The notes: generated by a model from the sequence alone, not told the origin. Positions 1-9,397 are shown, counted from the stretch's first letter. The stretch: 64,000 bases of DNA from Cohnella sp. OV330 (GCF_900112065.1 NZ_FOKE01000010.1:1-64000), one strand, 5' to 3'. Made by a program: numbers and translations.

Positions 1-1358
1 GCGGGAACTGCCGTTACTGCTGTACCGTCATCGCCTTCATTCACCGTCTGCATCTTGTTGCCGGTGATCGTGCCGTTCGCGTCGGCGGAGTATGTCAGCG
101 TATAAACCGGTATCGCACGATTGACCGTAATCGTATATGCCTTTGTGCTACCGTTCTGCGCTTTGACCAATACTGTGATCGTATTGCTTCCAACGCTTAA
201 GGAAATTGGGTCGCTCGCACTTCCGCTTGTGGCGCCTATCGTGTTGACCTTTACCGTCGCCGTGCTGTCAGCCACCGTCGGCGTCACCGTCATGCTCGAA
301 ATCGCGCTGCCTACGTTTGCCGTGTACGCCGTCGTTCCGCTCCCGAATCCCGGGTTCAACGTCCCTTCCGACAACATCAAATTACTTAGATCCGCATTGC
401 TGCTTGCCGCACGAGTGACCGTAATTGTGTAGGTCTTGGTAGCACCGCTTTCTGCGGTGACAAGTATCGTGATCGTATTGGCGCCTACACCCAGGCTGAT
501 CGTGCCGCTCGCGTTACCGTTCGTCACGGTCGTGTCGTTCACCTTAACCGTCGCTGTCACGTCAGCTACCGTTGGCGTCACTGTCAGGCCCGTGGTTGCG
601 TTTCCGACGCTCGCCGTGTATGAAGTCGTGCCACTCGCGAACGTTGTATTTAACGTCCCTTGCGACAGCATCAGATTGCTTAGGTCTGCGTTGCTCGATA
701 GTACCGGCGGAGAAATCTCGATATCGTTTAGCGCCACATAAGAGAGATCACTGCCCGGATAACGATAGATGCGCACTTCATCGACATTATTGAAAATGGA
801 CGTCAATACGGCGGAATGATCCAAAGGTACATAGTTTCCCGTGGTATTGGCGTTGAAGGTGGCCTTTCCTAAGGAAACGTCTCCGGCAAAAGCTTCGACC
901 GCAAAAGTATCGCCGCTCAGACCGTCTTGATAATTGCCCCAATCCATGAAATTCAACGCGTTTAATTTAAATTTTTTGCCATCCATCGATTTTATAGCTA
1001 GCCCAAAGCTAGCTGGACTGCTACCAGTATCCCACTCAATGAGCGGCGGATATCCAGGCCAACTTGGATCCGTACTGTCCTCATAATACATATTGCCAGT
1101 AGTAAGCTTCACCCCAGCGCTATCAATCCCATAGACCCCGATATCGTAGCCTGCGATATCGGCGGAGCCGCCTTCGCCGTCGGAAGCGATTTGATCGGCT
1201 CCGAAATTCGTTCCTGCGGCTGTCTCAAAATGAATAAGCTGCGTTCCAGCCGCATAAGAGACTTTAAACGGTGGCAAGACCGAAACGATTAACGCCAGGA
1301 TCAGAGTGAGCGACAATAGTTGGATGAAGCCTAGTTTTCCAAGTTGATTGCGATGCAC
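1..1358 (-). CDS. Secreted surface protein with cadherin-like beta-sandwich repeats (C-terminus cut by window edge)
   Basis: Reading on the minus strand from a GTG at 1358, preceded by GGAAGGGG, gives a signal peptide with a hydrophobic core (LLSLTLILALIVSVL) followed by AGTQLIHFET. Then comes a beta-rich region of about 200 residues. Two near-identical repeats of about 97 residues follow, each beginning SSNADLSNLMLS and ending KxYTITVTRA; these match the bacterial cadherin-like beta-sandwich type seen in Paenibacillaceae surface proteins. The last visible part (YTLTYSADANGTITG) resembles an InlB/Flg_new-type repeat. The frame is open to base 1, so the C-terminus is missing. The role is probably cell-surface or extracellular binding, but no catalytic domain is visible. 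The strongly AT-rich stretch at 1400-1470 probably holds the promoter. Confidence 0.85.
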   Translation of the reverse strand, partial: MHRNQLGKLGFIQLLSLTLILALIVSVLPPFKVSYAAGTQLIHFETAAGTNFGADQIASDGEGGSADIAGYDIGVYGIDSAGVKLTTGNMYYEDSTDPSWPGYPPLIEWDTGSSPASFGLAIKSMDGKKFKLNALNFMDWGNYQDGLSGDTFAVEAFAGDVSLGKATFNANTTGNYVPLDHSAVLTSIFNNVDEVRIYRYPGSDLSYVALNDIEISPPVLSSNADLSNLMLSQGTLNTTFASGTTSYTASVGNATTGLTVTPTVADVTATVKVNDTTVTNGNASGTISLGVGANTITILVTAESGATKTYTITVTRAASSNADLSNLMLSEGTLNPGFGSGTTAYTANVGSAISSMTVTPTVADSTATVKVNTIGATSGSASDPISLSVGSNTITVLVKAQNGSTKAYTITVNRAIPVYTLTYSADANGTITGNKMQTVNEGDDGTAVTAVP

Positions 1359-1504
1359 GAATAATGCCCCTTCCATCCTCATAAGTAGAATACGAGCGAA
1401 TCCATTCTATTTAAAATATTAAAATAGCCGTTAACTTTAACTAAAATTTAATATTCGACATCCCCTTCCGCTTTCCCTTTTCCATTAACGCAATGAAGCG
1501 CAGC

Positions 1505-1534
1505 AAAAACCGCCAGGGAGCTCCCCTGACGGTT
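1505..1534 (-). terminator. Intrinsic terminator
   Basis: On the minus strand ACCGTCAGGG and CCCTGGCGGT form a 10 bp stem around GAGCT, followed by a T run. It lies 38 bp past the stop of the small membrane protein gene. Confidence 0.8.
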
Positions 1535-1572
1535 CATTAATTACTATTGCGAGAGCGTTATGTGCGCCGACT

Positions 1573-1983
1573 TCATCTGCCGCGCCCGCTTCCCATCCTG
1601 CCCGCGAACAACAGCACCAACTCCAGCACGACGCCGACCGCCAATCCCAACCCGAGCAACTCCAGATAAACGAGCAGGCTCGACAGTTCCTCCCATCCCG
1701 TGTTGCCGCGCGAAACGAAGGCCATGCACAGCAGACCGAGCAAATTTCCTGACAGGATCGACAAGCCGAGCCACCTCGCGCCTAACCAGCCGCATATAGC
1801 AGCGAACGCGCTTACGGCTAGGGCGACCAGTAAAAAGCGGAAAGCGTGCACGGTTGTCCAAGGCTGCCCCAAAATAACGAATCGCACGAGCCAAAACAGC
1901 AATGTAGTGATCAGCCAGGACGTTGCACCCCAGGAGAGCCACTGCTTGCTTCGAGAAACGGGAATGACGCGCATGACGTTCAC
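1573..1983 (-). CDS. Small hypothetical membrane protein
   Basis: The 136-residue product has four hydrophobic segments of membrane-spanning length (about residues 17-37, 45-65, 70-90 and 100-127), a basic N-terminus and a GRMGSGRGR tail. No known domain is recognised. It is followed by a good intrinsic terminator and is not part of the downstream glycan operon, whose last gene ends 77 bp before this start. A second minus-strand frame at 1544-1942 overlaps it but is basic and not membrane-like, so this frame is preferred. Function unknown. Confidence 0.6.
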   Translation of the reverse strand: MNVMRVIPVSRSKQWLSWGATSWLITTLLFWLVRFVILGQPWTTVHAFRFLLVALAVSAFAAICGWLGARWLGLSILSGNLLGLLCMAFVSRGNTGWEELSSLLVYLELLGLGLAVGVVLELVLLFAGRMGSGRGR

Positions 1984-2059
1984 CCTTTCGCAGACAAGAT
2001 CGGAGCCCTGCAGCTGCTATGTTACAATACCTTATTATGTCATACCCAGTTAGCCTGAG

Positions 2060-3520
2060 CTATAAAATATGAGACAAACAGGCGCGCGGCTCTCTGCCCG
2101 CTACCAATCGCCCTTCCATGATATAGCCTTCCTCCCTGCCCTCCAGCTCGCGAACGAGCCGCGCGCGCCACAGCGCTACGCGGTCTGCCCGCGCCGGATC
2201 GCCAGCCGTGTTGACGAGCTCCGCGGGATCAACCGTCAGGTCGAAGAACTGCTCTTCGCCACTCTGCGAAAACCAAATATATTTCTCCCGGCCGTCCGTC
2301 ACGAAGTGGTTGGACCGGTCGCCGTACGCGTGCTCGCCGTGCAGATAGGAGCGCCAGGCTCCCGCTTCCCCTCTGGCCGGACCGAGCAGGCTCGCGCCCT
2401 CGACGGTGTCCGGGATCGGCGCTCCCGCAGCTTCGAGCAGCGTCGGCATAAGGTCGCGCAGCTCCACGACCGCCCCGGGACGGCTGCCCGCTGCGAGATC
2501 GAACCGGCCGCCAGGGTCCCAGAGAATGAGCGGAATCTTGGCACTGCCCTCATATAGAAGCGACTTGCGGAAAAGATGATGGTCTCCCATCAGCTCGCCA
2601 TGGTCGGACGTAAATAGAATGAGCGTTTCGTTCAGTACGCCGTACTCGCCCAGCGCCTGAAGCAGCCGACCGATCTGATCGTCCAAATGCGTGATCAGTC
2701 CGTAATAGGCGGCGCGCGCACGGTCGAGCCTGCGCTTCGGCAGACGGCCGAAGATCGTCGTCGGATCGGCGGCACCCGCTCGCTCGGCAGCTTCCTCGTC
2801 TACCCAGTCTCCGACCGGCAGCTCCGGCAGCTCCAGATCTTTGTACAGGTCGAAGTAGGCCTGCGGCGGATCGAGCGGCGAATGCGGCCGTACGAACGAC
2901 GACCACAGGAAAAAGGGCTTCGACGGGTCGCGCCGCCGGAGAAAATCGATCGACTCCGTCACGCACCAGTTCGTCGGATGCAAAGCCTCGGGCAGATGCC
3001 ACGGGCGACCGATGGTCGAAGCGTTGCAATCCAGGCCCAGGTCCGTCAGGTCCGCATCCGCCCCCGCCTCCCGCCGCAGCCACCGCATATAATCGTCCAC
3101 CTGATCGAAATGCTCGGCGAACGCGGTATCGCGCTTGTCCCGATTATGATGCAGATACCCGTCGTGCAGGACGATATTGTGGAAACCGCACAGGTTGCGC
3201 GCAGGGTAGACGTGCATTTTGCCGACGCACTGCGTATGATAGCCCGCCTGCGCGAGCTCGCCCGCCAGCATGTGCGGATAGCGCCACGGAACCTGGTCCT
3301 GGTAGCCGACTCTCCCGTGGGATCGCTGGCTCATGCCGGTCATGATGGCCGCCCTGGCCGGGATGCAGGAAGGGACGGCCGAGTAAGCTTGCGGGAAAAG
3401 AACGCCTTTGCGGGCCATCGCATCCAGGTTCGGCGTCTCGACGACGGGGTGTCCGAGCGCGCTCAAACAGTCGAAGCGCATTTGGTCCACGGTGATCAGC
3501 AGCAGGTTGGGCGAGTTCAT
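2060..3520 (-). CDS. Sulfatase, Cys-type (S1 family)
   Basis: The 486-residue product hydrolyses sulfate esters. The alkaline-phosphatase-like fold starts at residue 5 (LLLITVDQMRFD). The formylglycine signature C52-I-P-A-R56, followed by AAIMTG, marks a Cys-type sulfatase whose cysteine must be oxidised by a maturase; none is encoded in this window. The metal-site motif FTSDHGELMGDHH lies near residue 310. The ATG at 3520 is chosen because AGGAG precedes it; an upstream start at 3589 would add 23 unrelated residues. No signal peptide is seen, so it probably acts in the cytoplasm. It lies 65 bp downstream of the fucosidase and is probably the last gene of the operon, suggesting desulfation of imported fucosylated oligosaccharides. 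Confidence 0.9.
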   Translation of the reverse strand: MNSPNLLLITVDQMRFDCLSALGHPVVETPNLDAMARKGVLFPQAYSAVPSCIPARAAIMTGMSQRSHGRVGYQDQVPWRYPHMLAGELAQAGYHTQCVGKMHVYPARNLCGFHNIVLHDGYLHHNRDKRDTAFAEHFDQVDDYMRWLRREAGADADLTDLGLDCNASTIGRPWHLPEALHPTNWCVTESIDFLRRRDPSKPFFLWSSFVRPHSPLDPPQAYFDLYKDLELPELPVGDWVDEEAAERAGAADPTTIFGRLPKRRLDRARAAYYGLITHLDDQIGRLLQALGEYGVLNETLILFTSDHGELMGDHHLFRKSLLYEGSAKIPLILWDPGGRFDLAAGSRPGAVVELRDLMPTLLEAAGAPIPDTVEGASLLGPARGEAGAWRSYLHGEHAYGDRSNHFVTDGREKYIWFSQSGEEQFFDLTVDPAELVNTAGDPARADRVALWRARLVRELEGREEGYIMEGRLVAGREPRACLSHIL

Positions 3521-3585
3521 GAACGAAGCTCCTCTCATTAGGAAAGCGGATCGATCGGATGGATGGATGCGAAAAATCCCTATCC

Positions 3586-5034
3586 TCACACGGAGGACAG
3601 GGCGGCTTCGCCGGCTTTATAAACTTCGAACGCCGAGATCGTCGGTTGATAGCGGGACTCGTCGATGAGCAGCCGCAGTTTGCGCGCGCTCGTCGCGAGC
3701 ATGCGGCAGATCCGCTTGGCGCCGATGACCGTGCCTTCGGCGAGTGGCTGCCAACCGCCTTCGCGCCAGACCTCGAGGCGGAAGCGTTCGACGCGCTGGC
3801 CCTCGCGGACCTGCTCGCGCAGCACGATGCGGTCGAAGCTGCGTTCGGCGCCCAGATCGATCTCGAGCGCGGCTTGCTCGGTGCCTTCGGGCGGGCACCA
3901 GTGCGTGTCGGACTGGCCGTCGGTTGCGCGCGAGGCTCCATGCGCGTGATCGGATTCGGCGGATGCCGTCGCGATCGCGCCGGCCGCCAGGTTGTCGCCG
4001 TAAGCGGCCGCGAGCCATGCGCCGAGTTCGGCGAGATGCGCTGCGTCGCGCTCGTGGACGAGGCCGCGGCGGTCGGGCGGGATGTTGAGGAGGAAGGACG
4101 CGTTGCCGCCGACCGTCCGCTCGTACAGGTCCGCAAGCTGCGCCAGCGTCAGCACGCGGTCGTCTTCGGCGGCGTGGTAGAACCAGCCCGGCCGGATCGA
4201 GGTGTTGACCTCGGCGGGATACCAGACCGCTTCGTCCGCCAGGGCGAGCACGGCGCGGCTGCCGAGGTCGTCGTCCTCGGTGTTGACGCGAGTCGCGAAG
4301 GCTCCGCCGTCGTCCTCCTGCTGCGACTTGGCCTGGATCTTCTCGTTGTCCCGCATCGAAGCGGGGACGACGCTCCATTCGGACGGCCGAGTGTGGCCGG
4401 CTTCGTTGCCGCACCAGCGCACGTCCGGCCCGCAGACGGAGATGACCGCGCCGGGCTGCAGCTCGCGGATCAAAGCATAGTAGGCGTCCCAGTCATAGAC
4501 CTGGCGCTTGCCGTTGGGACCTTCGCCGCAAGCGCCGTCGAACCAGACGCAGAACACGTCGCCGTAACCGGTGAGCAGCTCGCGCAGCTGGTTCAGGAAA
4601 TAGGCGTTATAGGCGGGCGAATCGCCGTACGAAGGCTCATGCCGGTCCCATGGCGACAGGTAGACGCCGAACTTCAGCCCCTCCTCGCGGCAGGCGTCCG
4701 CAACTTCGCGCACGAGATCGCCGGCGCCATCGCGCCAAGGGCTGCGCCGTACGGAGTGATCGGTGTACGCGCTCGGCCACAGGCAGAAGCCGTCGTGGTG
4801 CTTGCAGGTCAGGATAAGTCCCTTCATGCCGGCCGAGCGGACGGATCGCGCCCACTGTCTGGCATCGAGCGCTGAAGGATCGAACAGCGAAGGGTCTTCG
4901 GTACCATCTCCCCACTCCCTGTCCGTGAACGTGTTCATCGTAAAATGGATGAAAGCATAAAACTCCAGCTCCTGCCAGGCAAGCTGACGGGGCGAAGGCC
5001 GCACTTGAGCGGCCTGGATGGCGGATACGGGCAT
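3586..5034 (-). CDS. GH29 alpha-L-fucosidase with C-terminal F5/8 (CBM32-like) domain
   Basis: The 482-residue product has a GH29 barrel at residues 12-335, with FYAFIHFTMNTFTDREWG at the N-terminus and LTCKHHDGFCLWPS near residue 76. The predicted nucleophile is D166 in VFCVWFDGACG. Residues 345-475 look like a discoidin/CBM32 beta-sandwich (GAIATASAES..., DIGQ-like DGQSDTHW, IDLG). No signal peptide is visible, so it probably works on imported oligosaccharides. The start at 5034 follows AAAGGGG. Its neighbours are the sulfatase downstream and, across a 709 bp repeat-rich gap, the GH35 beta-galactosidase. Release of terminal alpha-fucose from galactose-containing or sulfated oligosaccharides is inferred. 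The family assignment is firm; the substrate is not. Confidence 0.9.
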   Translation of the reverse strand: MPVSAIQAAQVRPSPRQLAWQELEFYAFIHFTMNTFTDREWGDGTEDPSLFDPSALDARQWARSVRSAGMKGLILTCKHHDGFCLWPSAYTDHSVRRSPWRDGAGDLVREVADACREEGLKFGVYLSPWDRHEPSYGDSPAYNAYFLNQLRELLTGYGDVFCVWFDGACGEGPNGKRQVYDWDAYYALIRELQPGAVISVCGPDVRWCGNEAGHTRPSEWSVVPASMRDNEKIQAKSQQEDDGGAFATRVNTEDDDLGSRAVLALADEAVWYPAEVNTSIRPGWFYHAAEDDRVLTLAQLADLYERTVGGNASFLLNIPPDRRGLVHERDAAHLAELGAWLAAAYGDNLAAGAIATASAESDHAHGASRATDGQSDTHWCPPEGTEQAALEIDLGAERSFDRIVLREQVREGQRVERFRLEVWREGGWQPLAEGTVIGAKRICRMLATSARKLRLLIDESRYQPTISAFEVYKAGEAALSSV

Positions 5035-5095
5035 GTCCGAGATTGCCCCTTTCGGGTTGGATTCGTTCGGGCGTTTGCTGCGGCTTGCAGCCCAG

Positions 5096-5273
5096 CGGAC
5101 TCAGCGTCCGTTATTTTGCGATAATGCGACGTTTCAGCCGACCTTTCGGACTGGAGAGACGCTATTACGACGAAAAACACGGTAAAAACCACCGGTTAGC
5201 CGAAATAACGGCTGCTGGGTCCGCGAATACGTGCGATCAGCCGCATTCAGCAAAATAGCGGCTCTACGGTCCG
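5096..5273. repeat. Four-block intergenic element, copy 1
   Basis: Four 23 bp blocks lie at 5096-5118, 5147-5169 (both in the CGGAC...TATTTTG sense), 5201-5223 and 5251-5273 (both reverse complement). Centre spacing is 51, 54 and 50 bp. Block 1 is the reverse complement of block 4, and block 2 of block 3, so the whole element is a nested inverted repeat that could fold as one long RNA or DNA hairpin. The 709 bp gap 5035-5743 contains this copy, copy 2 and a 16 bp tandem repeat; I see no gene in it. Confidence 0.8.
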
Positions 5274-5383
5274 TTGCGCAAGATGAGGGGCGCAGTGCTG
5301 GCACCCATAGGCCACCATGCTTTAATGGGCATCCCTTGAACCTCCTGCATGCATCCCCGTCAGGCCAACATACATACACCCAG

Positions 5384-5562
5384 CGGACTCAGCGTCCGCT
5401 ATTTTGCGATAATGAGGCGTGTTAGCGGTCCATGCGGACCGAAGAGACGCTATCTCGCCGAAAAGCACGTCAAAAACCGCTGGTTTGTCGAAATAACGGC
5501 TGCTGGGTCCGCGAATACGTGCGATCGGCCTCATTTAGGCAAAATAGCGGCGCTACGGTCCG
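5384..5562. repeat. Four-block intergenic element, copy 2
   Basis: Second copy of the element at 5096-5273, by eye mostly identical along its length. The blocks lie at 5384-5406, 5435-5457, 5489-5511 and 5540-5562, with centres 51, 54 and 51 bp apart and the same two-direct, two-inverted order. The stretch between the copies (5274-5383) is unrelated to either. It has no transposase or target duplication that I can identify. Confidence 0.8.
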
Positions 5563-5594
5563 TTGGCGGATGCAGGTTACTTGGAACTGCCGGC

Positions 5595-5656
5595 ACTTGG
5601 TTCGGCGGTTACTTGGTTCGGCGGTTACTTGGTTCGGCGGTTACTTGGTTCGGCGG
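5595..5656. repeat. 16 bp tandem repeat, four copies
   Basis: The unit ACTTGGTTCGGCGGTT occurs at 5595, 5611 and 5627 and, as 14 bp, at 5643. It is a simple tandem repeat downstream of the GH35 stop codon (5744) on the minus strand. Confidence 0.9.
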
Positions 5657-5743
5657 CTCCTCCGGCTTGCTAATTAAACGGTCCCCGGCTGGTCATACGG
5701 TTTCCGGCTGCTCGAGCGGGCAGCTCCCGACTGTTTGTGCAGA

Positions 5744-7564
5744 CTAACCCAAGTCCGCCCGGTCCGTTAGCGTCGCGACGGGCGCGGCCGTGCCGTGCAG
5801 CTCGAATACGACGAGCTCGTTGTCCCCTTCGCGCAGGAGCGGCGCGGGTACGTACAGCGTGCGAGTCGGCCCCGCCTCCCAATAGCGGCCGAGGTTGAAG
5901 CCGTTCAGGAACGCCTGCCCCTTGGTCCAGCCGTCGAGCCGCAGGAACGTGTCCGCGCGCGCTTCGACGCGGAAGATGCCGCGGTAAAAAGTCGGCTGCG
6001 CCCCGCCATCACGAGCCGTCGACGAATCTGGCGTCCGCAGCTCCCGGTCGGCCTGCTCACGTTGCGACGCTTCATCGCCCGCTCCCACCGCCGGCGCCGC
6101 AAACATAAGCCCGCCCAACTCCGCCAGCGGCAGGCAGCGAATCTCCCAGTCGTACAGAAACTGATTGCCCAGCCGCACGCCGCAGGTGATTCCCTTCGGA
6201 TCGCGCAGCAGCGGGCCATAGTTGACGCGCCCCATGTTCTCGACGAGGATGTCGATCCGCACGCCACCGGCCGGCACTTCCAGCGGAATGCCCGCCGGCG
6301 CCCAGCGCTCCACGGTCCCGATATAGGCGCCGTCCGCAAACACGAGCGCGCGGTCGCGCACCTCCTGCAGGACGAGCTCCATGCCGCTTCGCGGTCCCGT
6401 CACCTGCACCGAATACAAGATAAGCCCGTACGCTTGCCCAAGCTTCTCCATCGGCTCCGGACACGGCCGCCGCACCGGCGTCGACAGCGCGTCCAATTGT
6501 GCGAACAGCGGCGCCGTCTCCGTCATCGCCACTTCGCCGTACGCCCGCTTCGGCAGCGGCTCAGGCAGCTCAAGCGGAGGCAGCTCAACATAACGCTCCA
6601 GCACCTCGCGCACCGCATAGAACTTCGCCGTCGGCTCGCCGGATTCGCTCAGCAGCGTGTCATAGTCGTAGCTGCTCACGGTCGGCTCGTAGCGCGCGAT
6701 GTGGTTCGCGCCGTTCAGAAAGCCGAAGTTCGTCCCGCCATGGAACATGTAGAAGTTGACCGAAGCGCCTTCCCCGAGCATCTCCTCCAGCGTTTCCGCC
6801 ACTTCGGACGCCGGACGAGACTGGTGCGGCTCCATCCAATGGTCGAACCAGCCGTTCCAGAACTCCATGCACATGAGCGGCCCTTCCGGCTGATACTCGC
6901 GCAGCTTGGCGAACGCTTCCGCCGCCCGAGAGCCGAAGTTGACCGTCGCGAGCACGCCGTCGATCATGCCGCCCTGCAGCATGTGATCCTCCGGGCCGTC
7001 CGACGTGAACAGCAGCACGTCCATGCCGCGCGCGATCATGCCGTCCCGCACGTATTCGAGGTACGCCTTGTCGTTGCCGTAGCTGCCGTACTCGTTCTCG
7101 ATCTGCAGCGCGACGATCGGGCCGCCGTTCGTGCAGAGCAGCGGGCGCAGCCGCGGCAGCAGCTCGTCGAAGTAGGTGTCTACCTTGGCCAGGTACGCCT
7201 TGTCGTAGCAGCGCAGCCGCATGTTGTCGTCCGCGAGCAGCCAGGCAGGCAGCCCGCCGAACTCCCACTCGGCGCATATATAAGGACTAGGCCGCACGAT
7301 GACGTGCAGCCCCAGCTCGCCGGCGAGCCGCACGAACGCCTCCAGGTCCGCGATGCCGTCGAAGACGAAGCGTCCTTCTTCGGGCTCGTGGACGTTCCAG
7401 GCGACGTACGTCTCGACCGTATTGAGCCCGCACGCCTTAAGCTTCAGGAGCCGGTCCCGCCAATATTCGGGCACGACCCGGAAGTAATGGATCGCGCCGG
7501 ACAGCAGTCTGACCGGACGGCCTTCATACACAAACTGATCGCCCGATACTGTAAATGTCGCCAT
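5744..7564 (-). CDS. GH35 beta-galactosidase
   Basis: The 606-residue product removes terminal beta-galactose. The N-terminal TIM barrel (residues 5-330) carries the GH35 signature GGPIVALQIENEYG with acid/base E158, and nucleophile E234 in LMCMEFWNGWFDHW. Beta-sandwich domains follow, ending in a jelly roll (GWTKGQAFLNGFNLGRYWEAGPTRTLYVP). There is no signal peptide, so it is probably cytoplasmic. The ATG at 7564 follows AGAGGTG, and the gene lies 52 bp after the second permease, so it is probably cotranscribed with the transporter. With the fucosidase and sulfatase it would dismantle imported galactose-containing oligosaccharides. Confidence 0.93.
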   Translation of the reverse strand: MATFTVSGDQFVYEGRPVRLLSGAIHYFRVVPEYWRDRLLKLKACGLNTVETYVAWNVHEPEEGRFVFDGIADLEAFVRLAGELGLHVIVRPSPYICAEWEFGGLPAWLLADDNMRLRCYDKAYLAKVDTYFDELLPRLRPLLCTNGGPIVALQIENEYGSYGNDKAYLEYVRDGMIARGMDVLLFTSDGPEDHMLQGGMIDGVLATVNFGSRAAEAFAKLREYQPEGPLMCMEFWNGWFDHWMEPHQSRPASEVAETLEEMLGEGASVNFYMFHGGTNFGFLNGANHIARYEPTVSSYDYDTLLSESGEPTAKFYAVREVLERYVELPPLELPEPLPKRAYGEVAMTETAPLFAQLDALSTPVRRPCPEPMEKLGQAYGLILYSVQVTGPRSGMELVLQEVRDRALVFADGAYIGTVERWAPAGIPLEVPAGGVRIDILVENMGRVNYGPLLRDPKGITCGVRLGNQFLYDWEIRCLPLAELGGLMFAAPAVGAGDEASQREQADRELRTPDSSTARDGGAQPTFYRGIFRVEARADTFLRLDGWTKGQAFLNGFNLGRYWEAGPTRTLYVPAPLLREGDNELVVFELHGTAAPVATLTDRADLG

Positions 7565-7616
7565 CGTACACCTCTTTTCATTATCGACACCAGTTTATCA
7601 CCTTGCAGCCTTGCAA

Positions 7617-8513
7617 TCAGCCCTTGACGCCGCCCATCATCATGCCTTCCGTCAGCTTCTTCTGCAGCAGGCCGTAGACGATGACCGTCGGAATCAGTAC
7701 GATGACGAGCGCGGCGAACAAGGAGCCCCAGTCCGTCGCGAACTGCTGAATCTGCATCAGGTTGGACAGGCCGATCGGCACCGTCTTCTTGGCGTCGTCG
7801 GTGATGAGCGTCATGGCGAGCACGTATTCGTTCCAGAAATCGAAGAAGCTGAACACGAACAGCGTGATGATCGCCGGGCGCGTCATCGGCAGGATGACCT
7901 TGAATAGGGTGCCGAAATAGCCGCAGCCGTCGATCATCGCCGCCTCCTCGAAGTCGTGCGGGATCGCCTTCATGAAGCCGGTCATCAGGTAGACGGCGAA
8001 GGGCAGCGTGCCCGTGGCATAGACGGCGCTGAGCCAGAAACGGCTGTCGAGCATGTGCATCTGGTTCACCAGGATGAACAGGGGCACGATGATGTAGACG
8101 CTGCCGATGAACAGTCCGGCCATATAGAAGTTGGTCAGAAACGCGCGTCCCCGGAACCGCATGCGGCCGAGCACGTAGGCGGTCGGCATGGCGGCCAGCA
8201 GCAGGATCGCGATCGACAGGATCACGACGAACGCCGAGTTGAACATGTAGTCGCCGATTCGCGCGGCCTTGAAGGCACGGGAATAATTGTCCCATTGCAG
8301 CGAGGTCGGCAGGCTCCAGGGACTCTCCATGACTTCCTCGTTCGTCTTGAAGGAGGCGAGCACGTTCCACAGGATCGGGTACACGACGGCGAGCGCCTGG
8401 ACGATCAGGAATACGCGCAGCAGGAGCCGCCCGAAGGAAAAGCCCGGCTTGCGCGGCTGCGCATAGGCAGCGGGAGATGCAGGCGATGCAGGGGAAACGG
8501 AGTAGCCGGCCAT
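7617..8513 (-). CDS. ABC sugar permease, MalG-type (CUT1)
   Basis: The 298-residue product has six membrane segments and the inner-membrane permease EAA-type loop (EEAAMIDGCGYFGTLFKVILPMTRPAI, about residues 188-215). It is the second permease of a carbohydrate importer. The start codon overlaps the stop of the first permease (TAATG), with AAAGGGGG as ribosome site, indicating translational coupling. A proline/alanine-rich N-terminal extension of about 25 residues precedes the first membrane segment. No ATPase gene is nearby, so it probably shares an MsmX-type ATPase encoded elsewhere, as is usual for this family. Confidence 0.92.
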   Translation of the reverse strand: MAGYSVSPASPASPAAYAQPRKPGFSFGRLLLRVFLIVQALAVVYPILWNVLASFKTNEEVMESPWSLPTSLQWDNYSRAFKAARIGDYMFNSAFVVILSIAILLLAAMPTAYVLGRMRFRGRAFLTNFYMAGLFIGSVYIIVPLFILVNQMHMLDSRFWLSAVYATGTLPFAVYLMTGFMKAIPHDFEEAAMIDGCGYFGTLFKVILPMTRPAIITLFVFSFFDFWNEYVLAMTLITDDAKKTVPIGLSNLMQIQQFATDWGSLFAALVIVLIPTVIVYGLLQKKLTEGMMMGGVKG

Positions 8514-9397
8514 TAGTGGGACCCCCTTTGCGTCAGGCGATTGCTGATGAAGGCCAGCAGGATCGAGACGACGAAGATGAACACGCCGATCGCCATCGCG
8601 TAGCCGAAGTTGGAGTTAGTGAAGGCCTGCCCGTACAGGTAGGTCATGACGACCTCCGAATGCCGGTCCGGACCGCCCGCGGTCATGACGGCGACGAGCA
8701 CGAAGCTGATCGTGAGCACGCCGTTGATGCTGAAGATGATCGTCACGCGGATGATCTCCCAGAGCATCGGGACGGTGATGTGGAAAAATTTCTGGAACGC
8801 CGTCGCGCCGTCGATCGAAGCCGCCTCGTACAGATCGGGCGAGATGCTGTCGATGCCCGCCATGTACATGACCATATAGTAGCCTGCTGCCTGCCAGACG
8901 AGCGTCACCGCCAGCGCCCACAGCACCGTGCGCTGATCGCCGAGCCAAGGCAGCGCCCAGTCGCCGAGGCCGAGCATCTCGAGGCCCGAATTGACGAAGC
9001 CCATCGTCGGGTGGTAGATGAACGACCACAGAATCGCGATGACGACGAACGAGAGGATGCTGGGAAAGAAAAACACCGTGCGGTAGAAGCCTCGCTCGCG
9101 CAGCTTGCTCTGCGTGAGGATCGAAGCGTTGACGAGCGCGATAAGCAGCGTGACGACCGGGACGACCAGCATGAGCAGCCCCGTATTGCGCACCGACAGC
9201 AGAAACGCGTCGTCATGGAACATATCCCGGAAGTTTTGCAGCCCGATAAACTTCGGTTTGTCGGCCACGCCGGTCCAGAGGTACAGCGACTTCTGGAACA
9301 CCTGCACGGCCGGATATACTTTGAACAGGAGATACATCGCGAGCCCCGGGAGAAGGCAGGCGGCGATGAACCAGCCCCGTCTTGTTTTCATCGTCAT
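8513..9397 (-). CDS. ABC sugar permease, MalF-type (CUT1)
   Basis: The 294-residue product is the first permease of the importer, with an N-terminal WFIAACLLPGLAMYLLFKVYP segment typical of the family and the EAA loop YEAASIDGATAFQKFFHITVPML (about residues 190-212). The ATG at 9397 follows GGAAGGG. It lies 99 bp after the binding-protein stop, a gap holding a hairpin at 9436-9459. It works with the permease at 7617-8513 and the binding protein at 9497-10960 to import the oligosaccharide used by the GH35, GH29 and sulfatase enzymes (inferred from operon order). Confidence 0.92.
   Translation of the reverse strand: MTMKTRRGWFIAACLLPGLAMYLLFKVYPAVQVFQKSLYLWTGVADKPKFIGLQNFRDMFHDDAFLLSVRNTGLLMLVVPVVTLLIALVNASILTQSKLRERGFYRTVFFFPSILSFVVIAILWSFIYHPTMGFVNSGLEMLGLGDWALPWLGDQRTVLWALAVTLVWQAAGYYMVMYMAGIDSISPDLYEAASIDGATAFQKFFHITVPMLWEIIRVTIIFSINGVLTISFVLVAVMTAGGPDRHSEVVMTYLYGQAFTNSNFGYAMAIGVFIFVVSILLAFISNRLTQRGSH

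Noticed and set aside
121..741. Two plus-strand frames at the left end (103 and 101 codons)
   Set aside because: They are antisense to the repeat region of the secreted cadherin-like protein, which reads well from a GTG at 1358.
5035..5743. Insertion sequence in the GH35-fucosidase gap
   Set aside because: No transposase-like frame exists; the content is two short inverted-repeat elements and a 16 bp tandem repeat.
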